Part shown: piece after piece, positions 9,457 through 19,155 of the stretch
Layout: each line of letters opens with the position of its first letter
Position numbering within the stretch: position 1 is the first letter of the stretch
Assembly (NCBI RefSeq): GCF_900094705.1
Contig: NZ_FMAR01000005.1
Location: 310,001-374,000, forward strand
From: Chitinophaga costaii
Lineage (GTDB): Bacteria > Bacteroidota > Bacteroidia > Chitinophagales > Chitinophagaceae
Length of the DNA: 64,000 bases
Direction of reading: 5' to 3'
Notes under the pieces: generated by a model
The model's database searches: none
What the model was told of the DNA's origin: nothing
The model's input: the letters and a program-made list of their open reading frames with translations, nothing else
Made by a program: the position numbers and the translations under genes

Positions 9457-10947
9457 ATGCCTACTTTCCATACCGGGAAGTGCGGCAGCATGCGCCGTAG
9501 CATCCGCCATCTTGTGGGCTATGGCTGCCTTACCTTGCTGGCCGTTACTTCCGGGCACGCGCAAACGCGGGCCTATACCCTGCTGCAACTTACTGCCGCA
9601 GCTGTGCAACACTTTCCTGCCATCCGGCAAAAGGAAGCCCTGGTGAATGGTGCCACTGCCGGCATAGCTGATGTACGCAACAGCTATCTGCCCACAGTTA
9701 TCGCCAGTGACCAGGTAAACCTATCTACCGACAACTCCCTGGCCGGCAGCTACCTGCCAATGGCGCCCATTCCTTCCTCTTCCGCGGGGGTGCGGGCCGA
9801 TAATATTTACCAGCCCGCCGGGGCCAACCTGGCCAGCATTTACAGTGAATACACCCTCACCGATTTCGGTTATAAAAACGCCCGCATGGCCCAGGCCCAG
9901 GCGGGCCAACAGTGGCAACAGGCAGACCTGAACCGCACCACCTACCTCCTGAAATGGCAGGTGTGCCGCCTCTATTTTAACCTGCTTAAGGCCCAGTTTC
10001 AATTGCAAAACGACCAGCAAAACCTGGATCGCTACCAGCACATTTTCCAGGTGATCAAGGCCCTTACCGCCAGCGGCATTAGCGCCGGTGTAGACTCCAG
10101 CCTGGCCAGCGCCGAGATGGCCCGTACCCGCATCGGCTATAACCAGCAGCAGGCGCTGTGGCAACAACTGCGCGCTGAAATGGCCTATCTCAGCGGCATT
10201 CCCGCCGAAAACCTCGCGCTGGATTCGCTCCGCACCGGTTTTGGAGCACCCCTGCGCAATGGCCGCGATTCGCTGCCATTAGCCTACGACGCACATATAC
10301 TAACGGCAACGGATACACTTTTTTTGCCGACAGACAGCATGGCCAATCCGCTACTCGAATATTATCGCCGCCATGTAGCCGTGTACGCCGCCACCGAGCG
10401 CGCTACCAGCAAGCATTTTACGCCGAAACTACTGCTGGCCGGCAGCCTGTGGGCCCGTGGCTCCAGCATTGGGTACAACGACCAGTTTAAAACAGTAGCA
10501 GATGGTTTCGGCTACCAGCGCTTCAATTACGGCGTGGGCCTGGCCTTTACCTACGACCTGGTAAGCCCCTTCCGCCGACGCAGCAAGCTGGCCATGGCCC
10601 ACTTCCAGTCGCTGGCCGGCCAGGATGAACTGGAGCAGCAGCAGGCATTCCTGCAAACCAGCGAAGCCAAAGCAGCGGCAGCCATCGCCGCCACCCGCAA
10701 TAATCTGGCACAACTGCCCCTGCAACTCAACGCAGCCGCAGCCGTATACCAGCAGAAACTGGCCCAGTATAAGGCCGGCATGGCCAACCTGATAGACCTG
10801 ACCAACGCCACCTATGTACTGTACCGCTCCCAGACCGATTATGTACAAACGCTGGGCGACTGGTATCTCCAGCACCTGGAAAAAGCCGCTGCCACCGGCA
10901 CACTGGATGATTTTATTCAACAAATCCAACACTCCCCCACATGGTAA
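9457..10947 (+). CDS. TolC-family outer-membrane efflux protein
   Basis: The frame encodes 496 residues; a start at the internal Met12 (ATG 9490) would place the signal peptide (MRRSIRHLVGYGCLTLL, cleavage after GHA) at the very N-terminus and may be the true one. Two homologous halves rich in long helices and Ala/Gln (for example QQALWQQLRAEMAYLSGIP) are typical of the outer-membrane factor family, which forms the exit duct of tripartite pumps. The last 7 bases overlap the RND pump gene, showing tight co-expression. Confidence 0.88.
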   Translation: MPTFHTGKCGSMRRSIRHLVGYGCLTLLAVTSGHAQTRAYTLLQLTAAAVQHFPAIRQKEALVNGATAGIADVRNSYLPTVIASDQVNLSTDNSLAGSYLPMAPIPSSSAGVRADNIYQPAGANLASIYSEYTLTDFGYKNARMAQAQAGQQWQQADLNRTTYLLKWQVCRLYFNLLKAQFQLQNDQQNLDRYQHIFQVIKALTASGISAGVDSSLASAEMARTRIGYNQQQALWQQLRAEMAYLSGIPAENLALDSLRTGFGAPLRNGRDSLPLAYDAHILTATDTLFLPTDSMANPLLEYYRRHVAVYAATERATSKHFTPKLLLAGSLWARGSSIGYNDQFKTVADGFGYQRFNYGVGLAFTYDLVSPFRRRSKLAMAHFQSLAGQDELEQQQAFLQTSEAKAAAAIAATRNNLAQLPLQLNAAAAVYQQKLAQYKAGMANLIDLTNATYVLYRSQTDYVQTLGDWYLQHLEKAAATGTLDDFIQQIQHSPTW

Positions 10948-13900
10948 AAACAGCCTTACAAAGACCCATCACCATCGTAGTGCTGTTTGCCGGCCTCTTA
11001 TTATTTGCCGGCCTGGCATTCCGCACTATACCCATCGATATTTTTCCAAAACTGAACAGTCCTACCATCTACGTAATAGAGCAATACGGCGGCATGTCTG
11101 CCAAACAAATGGAAGGATTCTTCGCCACCCGCATGCAGGACCAGTTCCTGTATGTGAACGGCATTAAAAATATCGAGAGTAAAAACATTCAAGGACTCAC
11201 TCTCCTGAAGCTCACCTTTTACGAAAATACCGACATGGCCGAAGCCTCTGCACAAGTAGCCTTGCAGGTGAACCGTACCGCGGCCTTTTTTCCGCCCGGT
11301 GCCCTACCCCCGCAGGTAGTGCGTTTCGACGCCTCGTCGCTGCCCGTGGGCGAGCTGGTATTCAGTAGTAAAACCCGCCCACTCAAAGAAATCTTTGACC
11401 TGGCCATTACCCGCGTGCGGCCACTGTTTGCCACCGTGCCGGGCATGTCTGCCCCGCCTCCCTTCGGCTCCAACGCACGCACGGTACTCATCAACGTAGA
11501 CCCAGGAAAACTGCGCAGCTACAACCTCTCTGCCGATGAAGTGGTGCAGGCCATCACGCAAAACAACAGCATTACTCCCTCCGGCAACCTGCGGCAAGAC
11601 AGTACCATGTACGTCACCAGCATCAACTCACTCGAAGAAAAAGTGCAGCAGTTTGAAGACATCCCCGTGAAAAGCGATGGGGGCAGGGCCGTGTTTGTAC
11701 ATAATGTAGCCACCGTGTCTGACGGGGCAGACATCACAGTAGATTATGCCCTGGTAAACGGCAAACGCTCCGTATACATCCCCGTGGTAAAAACCGCCGA
11801 TGCCAGCACCTGGGATGTAGTACAGACCCTGCGCCAGCGCATTCCCGACATGAAAAGCCTGCTGCCCGCCGATGTGGATGTAACCTACGCTTTCGACCAA
11901 TCTATCTTCGTGATCAACGCTGCCAAAAGCCTGATGACCGAAGGCATACTAGGCGCCATCCTTACTGGCCTCATGGTACTGCTCTTCCTGCGCGACTGGC
12001 GCAGCAGCGTTACCGTGGTGGTGACCATTCCCGTGGCCATCATCAGCAGCCTGTTGTTTTTAAAGTGGAGCGGGCAAACGATTAATATGATGACCCTGAG
12101 CGGCCTTTCCCTGGCCATCGGCATCCTCGTAGACCAGGCTACCGTAACCATCGAAAACATTCACCAGCACCTGGAAATGGGCAAAGAAAAACGACAGGCG
12201 ATTTATGATGCATGCAGGGAAATTACCGTACCGCTGCTGCTCATCTTACTGTGCATACTGGCCGTATTTGCACCGGCCTTTATCATGACCGGCGTGCCCA
12301 GGGCCATGTTCCTGCCGCTGTCGTTGTCGATCGGTTTTGCCATGATCATTTCCTTTGTGGCAGCACAAACGCTGGTGCCTATCGTAGCCAACTGGCTGCT
12401 GAAAGCCGATATGTTTCAACAACACGCCCACGCTGGCCTGGCCCTGGATGCCGGGGAAGTAATGGAGGTAAACCATCACACCCTGCGCGAACAGCAACAC
12501 CCAGAAAATAATGGCTTTTTCCAGCGCCTAAAAAACGGGCTGATACATCTACTTACTACGGGAATGCCTACCCGAAAATTATGGGTAAGCCTCTACGCCG
12601 TACTGGTATTGTTGGCAGCGGGCACCTGTTTTTGGGGCATTGGGAAAGACCTGCTGCCCAAGACCAACAACGGTCAGCTTCAACTGCGCCTGCGCGAGCC
12701 AGACGGCACCCGCCTGGAAGTAACCGAACAGGCCACCAAGGGCGTACTGGCCCTGATAGATTCGATGGTGCTGCACCACGTGGCCATTTCCTCTGCCTAC
12801 GTGGGCCTGGTACCCAGCAATTTTGGTACTAGCAACCTGTACATCTTCAACAGCGGCACACACGAAGCCGTTATACAGCTAAACCTGGATGAAGACTATC
12901 GCGTTAAAACAGCCACCCTGCAGGAACAGTTGCGAAAGGCCATTGCAGCCCGCTACCCACAATTGCGGATCTCCTTTGAACCCATTGAACTCACTGAAAA
13001 GATCATGGCGCAAGGCGCCTCCACCCCCATTGAAGTGCGTGTGGCCGGCAAGAATATGGAAGATATTGCATCCTTCTCCGGCAAAGTGCTGGCCCAGCTA
13101 CAAAAGGTGCCCTTCCTGCGGGATGTACAGATAGCCCAGCCCCTGCATGTGCCAGTGCTGAACATCCGCCTGGACCGGCAGCAACTGGCCCTGATGGGCG
13201 TTTCCCCAGACATGGCCGCGAAGAGCATTACGGCCGCTACTTCTTCCAGCCGTTATACCAATAAAAACCTCTGGCTGGACGAGCGTTCCGCTTACACCTA
13301 TCAAACACAGGTACAGGTGCCGGAATACCAGATGAACTCCCCCGAAGAACTGGCCGCCATCCCCCTGGTAAAAGGGCAGACCCGCCCCATCCTCTCCGAT
13401 GTAGCCACCCTGCAAGTAGATACCCTGCCCGGTGAATACGATCGCAATGGCCCCCGCCGCTTTGTGACCATCAGCGCTAACATTGCCGGCAAAGACCTGG
13501 GCAGCGCCACCGCGGCGGTAGAAAAGGCCGTGAAAAACGCCGGCATCCCTCCCACCGGGCTGGTAACGGAGATCAAAGGCATGTCTTCCCTGCTCACCGA
13601 AACCATGAACTCCCTGCAAAACGGGCTGCTGGCAGCCATCGTAGTGATACTGCTGCTAATGGCCGCCAATTACCAGTCTTTTGGCCTGGCTATTACGGTG
13701 CTTTCTACCGTACCAGCGGTAATACTGGGTGCTTTGCTCGCATTGCTGGCCACCGGCGCCACACTGAACCTGCAATCTTATATGGGCATCATCATGAGTA
13801 CGGGCGTATCGGTGGCCAATGCCATCCTGATCGTTACCAACGCAGAGAAATTGCGGCTGGAATATAAAGATCCATTCAAGGCAGCCATCGTGAGCGCCGG

Positions 13901-14153
13901 CATCCGCCTGCGCCCCATACTCATGACCAGCCTGGCCATGATAGCCGGTATGATACCCATGGCCAGCGGCCTGGGAGAATCGGGCGATATGTCTGCCCCG
14001 CTGGGACGCGCCGTGATAGGGGGGTTGATAGCCTCCACCCTGGCCGCCCTGCTCATCGTGCCACTCGTATATGGCTGGGTGCAGCAACGCACTTCGTTTA
14101 CCTCTATATCACTCCTGCCACCGGAAGAAACGGCACAGGCCCCCCTTCCCTAA
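10941..14153 (+). CDS. RND-family efflux pump inner-membrane subunit
   Basis: The 1070-residue protein has the RND plan: a first membrane helix (residues about 10-30), a large periplasmic loop, six helices in the middle (about 335-490), a second periplasmic loop and a final helix block (about 875-1050). It starts with the RPITIVVL and IPIDIFPKLNSP stretches typical of the AcrB/CusA superfamily. The fourth-helix motif reads GILVDQATVTIENI: only the first of the two adjacent aspartates of AcrB is present, the second being Gln. This suggests a subgroup other than classical HAE1 drug pumps. It works with the overlapping TolC-like gene and the adaptor downstream. The substrate cannot be told. Confidence 0.92.
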   Translation: MVKTALQRPITIVVLFAGLLLFAGLAFRTIPIDIFPKLNSPTIYVIEQYGGMSAKQMEGFFATRMQDQFLYVNGIKNIESKNIQGLTLLKLTFYENTDMAEASAQVALQVNRTAAFFPPGALPPQVVRFDASSLPVGELVFSSKTRPLKEIFDLAITRVRPLFATVPGMSAPPPFGSNARTVLINVDPGKLRSYNLSADEVVQAITQNNSITPSGNLRQDSTMYVTSINSLEEKVQQFEDIPVKSDGGRAVFVHNVATVSDGADITVDYALVNGKRSVYIPVVKTADASTWDVVQTLRQRIPDMKSLLPADVDVTYAFDQSIFVINAAKSLMTEGILGAILTGLMVLLFLRDWRSSVTVVVTIPVAIISSLLFLKWSGQTINMMTLSGLSLAIGILVDQATVTIENIHQHLEMGKEKRQAIYDACREITVPLLLILLCILAVFAPAFIMTGVPRAMFLPLSLSIGFAMIISFVAAQTLVPIVANWLLKADMFQQHAHAGLALDAGEVMEVNHHTLREQQHPENNGFFQRLKNGLIHLLTTGMPTRKLWVSLYAVLVLLAAGTCFWGIGKDLLPKTNNGQLQLRLREPDGTRLEVTEQATKGVLALIDSMVLHHVAISSAYVGLVPSNFGTSNLYIFNSGTHEAVIQLNLDEDYRVKTATLQEQLRKAIAARYPQLRISFEPIELTEKIMAQGASTPIEVRVAGKNMEDIASFSGKVLAQLQKVPFLRDVQIAQPLHVPVLNIRLDRQQLALMGVSPDMAAKSITAATSSSRYTNKNLWLDERSAYTYQTQVQVPEYQMNSPEELAAIPLVKGQTRPILSDVATLQVDTLPGEYDRNGPRRFVTISANIAGKDLGSATAAVEKAVKNAGIPPTGLVTEIKGMSSLLTETMNSLQNGLLAAIVVILLLMAANYQSFGLAITVLSTVPAVILGALLALLATGATLNLQSYMGIIMSTGVSVANAILIVTNAEKLRLEYKDPFKAAIVSAGIRLRPILMTSLAMIAGMIPMASGLGESGDMSAPLGRAVIGGLIASTLAALLIVPLVYGWVQQRTSFTSISLLPPEETAQAPLP

Positions 14154-14205
14154 AGCCCGTGGCGGTGATCCTTTTATATTAATTGACTACCTAATTATTG
14201 ATCAT

Positions 14206-15282
14206 ATGCGTACTATATTATTGCTTTCCCTGACACTTATTTTTTGCGCGTCCTGTGGCGGGCGACATGGGCAGGTGATCACTACCCCCAGCCAGCCCAA
14301 AGCGCCGGCCTACACGGTGGTGGAAGCCACTGCCGGAAGCCTTTCCCGGCAAATGACGCTGCCTGGCCAACTGGCGGCTTATGAAGAAGTTAGCATCTTC
14401 CCGAAGGTAAACGGGTATGTGCAGCAGGTGCTGGTAGACATTGGCAGCCCTGTTAAAAAAGGCGCCCTGCTCATGACCCTGGAAGCGCCCGAACTGGAGC
14501 AGGCCTGCCTGCAAGCCAAAGAAAAGTATGCCACGGCCAAGGCAGATTGCTCCCTCAGTAGTGAGCGATACGCCCGCCTGCAGGAAGCCGCCCAAACGGC
14601 CGGCGCCGTGTCGCCCCTGGATATTACAGCCACCCGCACCAAAGCCCAGGCAGACAGCGCACTGGCCAATGCTGCTTATGCCAACTGGCAAATGCAGGAA
14701 ACCCTGCGAAGCTACCTGCGGGTAACGGCTCCTTTCGATGGCGTGATTACCCAACGCAACGTACACCCCGGCGCACTGGTGAGTGATGTGAGTAAAGACA
14801 AGCCCATGCTGGAACTGAAATCGCTCCAGCACCTCCGCCTGCAAGTAGACGTTCCCGAAGCAGTAGCCGGCACCCTGTCCATAAAAGACACCTTGCATTT
14901 CCGCCTCAGCGCTTTTCCCGGCCTTACTTTTAATGCAAGCATAAGCCGCAAGTCTGGCAATATGAACCTGCAATACCGTGCCGAACGCATAGAAGCAGAC
15001 GTGCCCAATCCCAAACAACAACTATCTGCCGGCATGTATGCCGATGTACTCCTGGACACCCATGCCAATGCGCCGGCCTGCATTGTACCCAATACAGCCG
15101 TGGTAACCAGCACCGATGGCCGATATGTGCTGCTGGTATCCGCGCACAAAGCCCGGCGCACCGCCGTTACCACCGGCAACTCCCAGGCCGGCAGCCTGGA
15201 AGTGTACGGCAATATTCACCCCGGCGACCGGGTGATTGCCCATGCCAACGACGAGATCCCGGATGGTACAGTAGTGGAGTAA
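14206..15282 (+). CDS. RND efflux periplasmic adaptor lipoprotein (MFP)
   Basis: I chose ATG 14206, since longer versions run into the RND gene and lack a signal. The 358-residue product has a lipobox (LIFCASC, Cys at about 17), a lipoyl half-motif (QQVLVDIGSPVKKGALLMTLEAPEL), an alpha-helical hairpin (about 90-150), a second half-motif (VTAPFDGVITQRNVHPGALV) and a C-terminal beta-barrel domain. This is the HlyD/AcrA-type adaptor that joins the RND pump to the TolC duct. Gene order OMF-RND-MFP is the reverse of the common MFP-RND-OMF order. Confidence 0.9.
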   Translation: MRTILLLSLTLIFCASCGGRHGQVITTPSQPKAPAYTVVEATAGSLSRQMTLPGQLAAYEEVSIFPKVNGYVQQVLVDIGSPVKKGALLMTLEAPELEQACLQAKEKYATAKADCSLSSERYARLQEAAQTAGAVSPLDITATRTKAQADSALANAAYANWQMQETLRSYLRVTAPFDGVITQRNVHPGALVSDVSKDKPMLELKSLQHLRLQVDVPEAVAGTLSIKDTLHFRLSAFPGLTFNASISRKSGNMNLQYRAERIEADVPNPKQQLSAGMYADVLLDTHANAPACIVPNTAVVTSTDGRYVLLVSAHKARRTAVTTGNSQAGSLEVYGNIHPGDRVIAHANDEIPDGTVVE

Positions 15283-15297
15283 GCAGGTACTGCTGTA

Positions 15298-15339
15298 TAA
15301 AAAAAGGGCGGGTGTACGGTATGATCCGTGCACCCGCCC
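15298..15339. terminator. Bidirectional terminator between convergent genes
   Basis: A 14-bp stem (15306-15319 with 15326-15339, one G-T pair) with a 6-nt loop is preceded by a run of A. It gives a classical hairpin plus U-run for the minus-strand DUF3472 gene and can also stop transcription from the efflux operon. Confidence 0.85.
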
Positions 15340-15361
15340 TATCGCTGTGTAGCCCACCTGC

Positions 15362-16285
15362 TCATTCCGGCAGCACCGCTACCGGCGGGCTTCCCCCACC
15401 CAGGTAAGGAAGCCGGGTTTTATCTGGTGCATAAAAATTGGTAAATCCCGCGCCGGTTACCAGGAAATAACCACCGTCTGTGCAGCTCACGGCACCGTAA
15501 TTAAATACTTTCTTTTTCGTGTAGTTCATCACCATAGCATATGCCGGCTGCTTCCAAACGCCATCCGTGGTGCGGACCCACTGCTGCCGGTAAAATACCG
15601 CCCTGCGCCGCCGGTCGCCCCGGCCAGACCAATCTTCCAGAAAGGAAGCGTAACCTTTAGTCGTGGAAATAAAATGGGGCCGCCTCACTTTGGCTATCAT
15701 CTTCCACCGCTGACCATCGTGGAAAAATAAAGTGATGGTGGTGGTTTGTGCAACCGTATCGCACTGCAAATGCGTGAGTAATTTATACGCTGAATCGGTT
15801 TGCCAATTAAACAGCCAGCGCGTTTGTACCCCGCTGCCTTCTCCGCCAAAACGGCCCAGTAATACGCTGTGGCCCGCCTGTAGCAGAACGGCCTGGCTAT
15901 CTGCCGGCATTTTAGCGGCATTGTTTTTTCCGCCACCGGCATCCCACACAGAAAAAATAAATTGCCGCCCTTCCCGCTTTTGTTGCAGGCCGGCGTAAAA
16001 CCCATCGGCAGACAAGAGGCAGTAATAGCTATAAGGTACAACCGTTCCACCAGGAATTATAAGTTCTCCATACATCCATTCCACCGTTGCTGTTCGAGCT
16101 ACCCGGAAATCGTACCACAACATTTCATAACAGGCCGCCGTGCGCCTCCCCCCTGCCAGTGGCAGGGATCGTGTGCTGTCCAGCCAACTGCGAATGGACC
16201 CACTACTCAGTGCGGCATGTTGCGCCCGCAGCGACACCGGTGCATATGCTATCAGTAAAAATAGACAAATGCATATCCGCAACAT
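15362..16285 (-). CDS. Secreted DUF3472-family protein
   Basis: The 307-residue protein has a signal peptide (about residues 1-22, ending RAQ). The middle carries stretches I associate with DUF3472: FSVWDAGGGKN, LLGRFGGEGSGVQTRWLFNW, and KGYASFLEDW, ending in a WVRTTDGVW segment. These domains occur in secreted Bacteroidota proteins, often next to carbohydrate-acting domains, and are thought to form beta-sandwiches. The biochemical role is not established. The gene stands alone between terminators. Confidence 0.75.
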   Translation of the reverse strand: MLRICICLFLLIAYAPVSLRAQHAALSSGSIRSWLDSTRSLPLAGGRRTAACYEMLWYDFRVARTATVEWMYGELIIPGGTVVPYSYYCLLSADGFYAGLQQKREGRQFIFSVWDAGGGKNNAAKMPADSQAVLLQAGHSVLLGRFGGEGSGVQTRWLFNWQTDSAYKLLTHLQCDTVAQTTTITLFFHDGQRWKMIAKVRRPHFISTTKGYASFLEDWSGRGDRRRRAVFYRQQWVRTTDGVWKQPAYAMVMNYTKKKVFNYGAVSCTDGGYFLVTGAGFTNFYAPDKTRLPYLGGGSPPVAVLPE

Positions 16286-16867
16286 TTTTTAATGAATATA
16301 CGAAACAAAGATGCTCCGGGGAATTATGCTACCCTAACAAACAAGATGAAAGGCCGCTTTTATGCCGTAATTTTTGATAGCATAACATTACGCAGCCAAA
16401 ACTAAATTATATGTTAATTGTAAACAGGAACGGCTATACGCAGCCCATGAAGAATAGCTTTAAATCCTGTACCATGGCTATTTTACCAACCACCTGACCG
16501 GCAAACCAGGGCCACTTTTTTAACATTCTATTAAAATATGCTGCGCAAATGGCAGCCCTGAATACTCACAACTTCCCTTCACAGGAGGCGCGCCGTCCGG
16601 CAGTATTTGTGGGTGCAGAAGCCAAGGCCAGAGGCCTTGCATGGGGTTACAGAACACCCCTTCATTCCAAAGCACTATAAAAGTTTCCCCGGATCAACCG
16701 ACTGTATAAGACAATACATGGACTGGTGACTGCTTAGTGGCCATATAAGCGGTGGCAATAAACTAACTGTAACGACGTTGGTTTTGCAGGTAATTTTAAA
16801 ATGCGCCATAAATGCCCCGGGTATCGTAAATTGCGGCGAATCGACAGCACAAACTTTAAGTAAGAAG
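16286..16867. other. Divergent intergenic region
   Basis: These 582 bases lie between divergent genes, the DUF3472 gene and the AraC gene, and must hold both promoters. Short frames in the region have no convincing content. A CATCTTTG box near 16308-16315 on the minus strand is close to the -7 consensus, but no -33 box stands at the right distance. Confidence 0.5.
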
Positions 16868-17749
16868 ATGAGCAATTACACTATAGCCCCCCCGGACCTG
16901 GTTCCAGGCTTATTACCGAACACATTACCGGATATTCCTCCAGACCACTTTGCCCTGCACTGGCAGGAAGGAAGTCACCCTGAGGGAATACCTATAAAAA
17001 GCGACCACTACGCCATCGTACTTTGCCTGCGGGGTAAGGCCACCAAGATCATTGGCCCTTTTACCATGGAAGTAAAACCGCATACCCTCTACCTGGTAGC
17101 ACCGCACTACACTCATTATTTCGAAAACAGCTCCGCCGACCTGCAATTATTCAGCATCCTCTTTAAAAAAGAATTCCTGGCAGATTCCTTTTTCAAAGAC
17201 TATGCCCTGGAGGCCCTGCTATATGCCAATTCAGAGTGTCCTCCCCTGCATGCGCTGCCAGAACCGCATTATGAACGCATTCTCCAGCTATTCCGGAAAA
17301 TGTACCGGGAGCAACAACAGGCAGACCGTTTTCATTTGCAGATGAGCCGCTTACTACTCATGGAACTACTCTATGAAATGAACCGCGCCATTGTAAAATG
17401 CAGCAGCGACCAGGCCCATCCACTTACCCGGCAGCATCAACTTTACACGGATTTTCTACAACTGGTAGATGCCCATTACCTGCAAAAACGCACCGTGCAG
17501 GAATATGCCGACATGCTGTTTGTTTCTGCCAAACACCTGAGTGAAGTGGTAAAACATGAAACTGGCAAGAATGCGCTGTATTTTATTCACCGCCGCCTGC
17601 ACCTGGATGCGCGGCATTTACTCACCACCTCCGCGCTGAGCGTAAAAGAAATATCCGAACGCCTGAACTTTGACACCAGTTCCCACTTCAGCCGTTTTTT
17701 CAAAAATATTACCGGGGCCAATCCATCGGAATACAAACGAGGATTATAA
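16868..17749 (+). CDS. AraC-family transcriptional regulator
   Basis: The start at ATG 16868 gives 293 residues and avoids an unlikely N-terminal extension. An AraC-type cupin-like sensing domain occupies roughly 30-170 (KPHTLYLVAPHYTHYFEN). The C-terminal 100 residues form the two helix-turn-helix units: the first around VQEYADMLFVSAKHLSEVVK, the second around SVKEISERLNFDTSSHFSRFF, followed by the conserved GANPSEYKR. It probably responds to a small ligand; target genes are unknown. No catabolic operon adjoins it. Confidence 0.9.
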   Translation: MSNYTIAPPDLVPGLLPNTLPDIPPDHFALHWQEGSHPEGIPIKSDHYAIVLCLRGKATKIIGPFTMEVKPHTLYLVAPHYTHYFENSSADLQLFSILFKKEFLADSFFKDYALEALLYANSECPPLHALPEPHYERILQLFRKMYREQQQADRFHLQMSRLLLMELLYEMNRAIVKCSSDQAHPLTRQHQLYTDFLQLVDAHYLQKRTVQEYADMLFVSAKHLSEVVKHETGKNALYFIHRRLHLDARHLLTTSALSVKEISERLNFDTSSHFSRFFKNITGANPSEYKRGL

Positions 17750-17773
17750 ATACCAGCTCATATATAATAGACA

Positions 17774-17805
17774 GAGGCTATCTCCCGTAGGAAATAGCCT
17801 CTTTT
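17774..17805. terminator. Terminator after the AraC gene
   Basis: An 8-bp stem (GAGGCTAT with ATAGCCTC) is followed by TTTT. It sits between two convergent genes and ends the AraC transcript. Confidence 0.75.
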
Positions 17806-17831
17806 CATATAGCAACTAATTATAGCCTTAC

Positions 17832-18443
17832 TTATTTTTTAGATCCGAAGGCATATGCTACATGCAGCCCCAGGTTGTTGTACTCGGAAGCATCGCCATC
17901 AGCAAATTTGGAAGTACCTTCCCATTTAACGGCAACGTCCAGGTAGTTATGGTTTTTACCTAACTGAAAAAGGTAACCAATCTGCGGTGCATAAGCGAAA
18001 GCAGCAGATTTATCTGCACCTACATCGCTCTTGTTAGCCAAGATGCTAACACCTGCAAGACCTTGAACATACAGTTTACTAACGGTGTTGAACGGGTAGT
18101 AGCGCAGACCTGCCTTGATGGGAATCAGGGAAAGATCCTGGCCTTTAACACCGGGAACCACATCATCTTTTGCGAATACATTGCTGTAACCGGCATTCAG
18201 TGACACATAAAGTTTACGTTGTATAATAGCAAGGTTTGCTTCAAGCGAGCCACCCAGTGACCAATCATAATAATCGTGAAAATCGCCGATGGGAATACCA
18301 GCATCTACCCCTACACTGTAAATCCATTTTGGTTTATCATCGGTAGTAGCTGCTTTTTTATCGACTGTTTGTGCGTTCGTGGTTAAAGAAAATACGAGTA
18401 AAGATGCCAATGCGGCGAGTCCTGATTTGAATCTGTTTTTCAT
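17832..18443 (-). CDS. Small outer-membrane beta-barrel protein
   Basis: The 203-residue protein has a clear signal peptide (ending TNAQ at about 25). The mature part alternates polar and hydrophobic residues in strands (KLYVSLNAGYSNVF, KAGLRYYPFN, YAPQIGYLFQLG) and ends in HVAYAFGSKK, as in OmpA/OmpX-like eight-strand barrels (outer membrane beta-barrel family). No catalytic motif is visible; a structural or porin-like role is inferred. A very good promoter stands upstream. Confidence 0.8.
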   Translation of the reverse strand: MKNRFKSGLAALASLLVFSLTTNAQTVDKKAATTDDKPKWIYSVGVDAGIPIGDFHDYYDWSLGGSLEANLAIIQRKLYVSLNAGYSNVFAKDDVVPGVKGQDLSLIPIKAGLRYYPFNTVSKLYVQGLAGVSILANKSDVGADKSAAFAYAPQIGYLFQLGKNHNYLDVAVKWEGTSKFADGDASEYNNLGLHVAYAFGSKK

Positions 18444-18504
18444 TTTGTTTCCTTTTTAATATGCTTTAATCCAATCGCGATTGCTATATGATCAATTGAC
18501 TCCG

Positions 18505-18536
18505 CAAAGCTACGGTCACGCAACAGATGTATCAAT
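18505..18536 (-). promoter_or_regulatory. Promoter of the small barrel gene
   Basis: On the minus strand ATTG (18536-18533) is followed after exactly 20 nt by TAGCTTTG (18512-18505), a full match to the Bacteroidota -33/-7 consensus. The predicted start leaves a leader of about 55 nt. Confidence 0.65.
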
Positions 18537-18687
18537 TCCAATTTCACGGATTGAAGAACCAATTTTTCCGGCAGGTAATTATCAAATCACTATATCCTAT
18601 TTATGCATAACTAGATAAGCTTTTACGCAATGGTGTTTCCATTTTATACCCTCAAAGGTTTCATGAAATTTTTCCGGTAAACCTTCC

Positions 18688-18695
18688 TAGCTTTG
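18688..18695 (+). promoter_or_regulatory. Candidate -7 box for the YHS lipoprotein
   Basis: TAGCTTTG matches TAnnTTTG and lies 25 bases before the ATG. A convincing -33 TTG is not seen at the usual spacing. Confidence 0.4.
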
Positions 18696-18720
18696 TACTA
18701 CACCTATAAACAGCTTACTC

Positions 18721-19029
18721 ATGAAAATTATCATTGGTTTGTTTGGCCTGATGCTGGCCACCAGTTGTAATACTGCTTCTGCACCGGCCACTTCCACTAC
18801 CGATACGACTACTGCTGCTCCTACACCTGCAGCAATGCCAGCTAAAGCCGTTTCCAAATTTGACGCGGCAATGGTAGACAATAAAAAAGATCCATCCTGT
18901 GGTATGCCGGTAAAGGCAGGTATTGAGGATACCCTTCATTACAAAAACAAAATACTGGGGTTTTGTTCTAAAGAATGTAAAGATGCATTCCTGGTCAAGC
19001 CGGATAGTTTTACGGTGGTATTGAAATAA
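18721..19029 (+). CDS. Lipoprotein with YHS metal-binding domain
   Basis: The 102-residue product has a lipobox (LATSC, Cys16), a Thr/Ala/Pro-rich linker (about 17-45) and a YHS domain at about 55-95. The domain shows DPSCGMPV with Cys60, then GFCSKECKDAF with Cys82 and Cys86. YHS domains are small metal-binding modules often linked to copper or other heavy metals, so a periplasmic metal-binding role is plausible. No metal pump or oxidase is adjacent. Confidence 0.85.
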   Translation: MKIIIGLFGLMLATSCNTASAPATSTTDTTTAAPTPAAMPAKAVSKFDAAMVDNKKDPSCGMPVKAGIEDTLHYKNKILGFCSKECKDAFLVKPDSFTVVLK

Positions 19030-19050
19030 TAAACACAGCCTGCGATAAAA

Positions 19051-19087
19051 AAAGTCCGGCACTTCCTACATGAAGTACCGGACTTTT
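19051..19087. terminator. Bidirectional terminator
   Basis: A 12-bp stem with one mismatch (19054-19065 with 19072-19083) is flanked by A and T runs, so it can serve both the YHS gene and the convergent uvrA gene. Confidence 0.8.
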
Positions 19088-19155
19088 GTATGTAAAGTCA
19101 TACGCTATTTTGCCAGAATAGCTACAGCAACTAATGGGCAATGCAACTACCTTTC

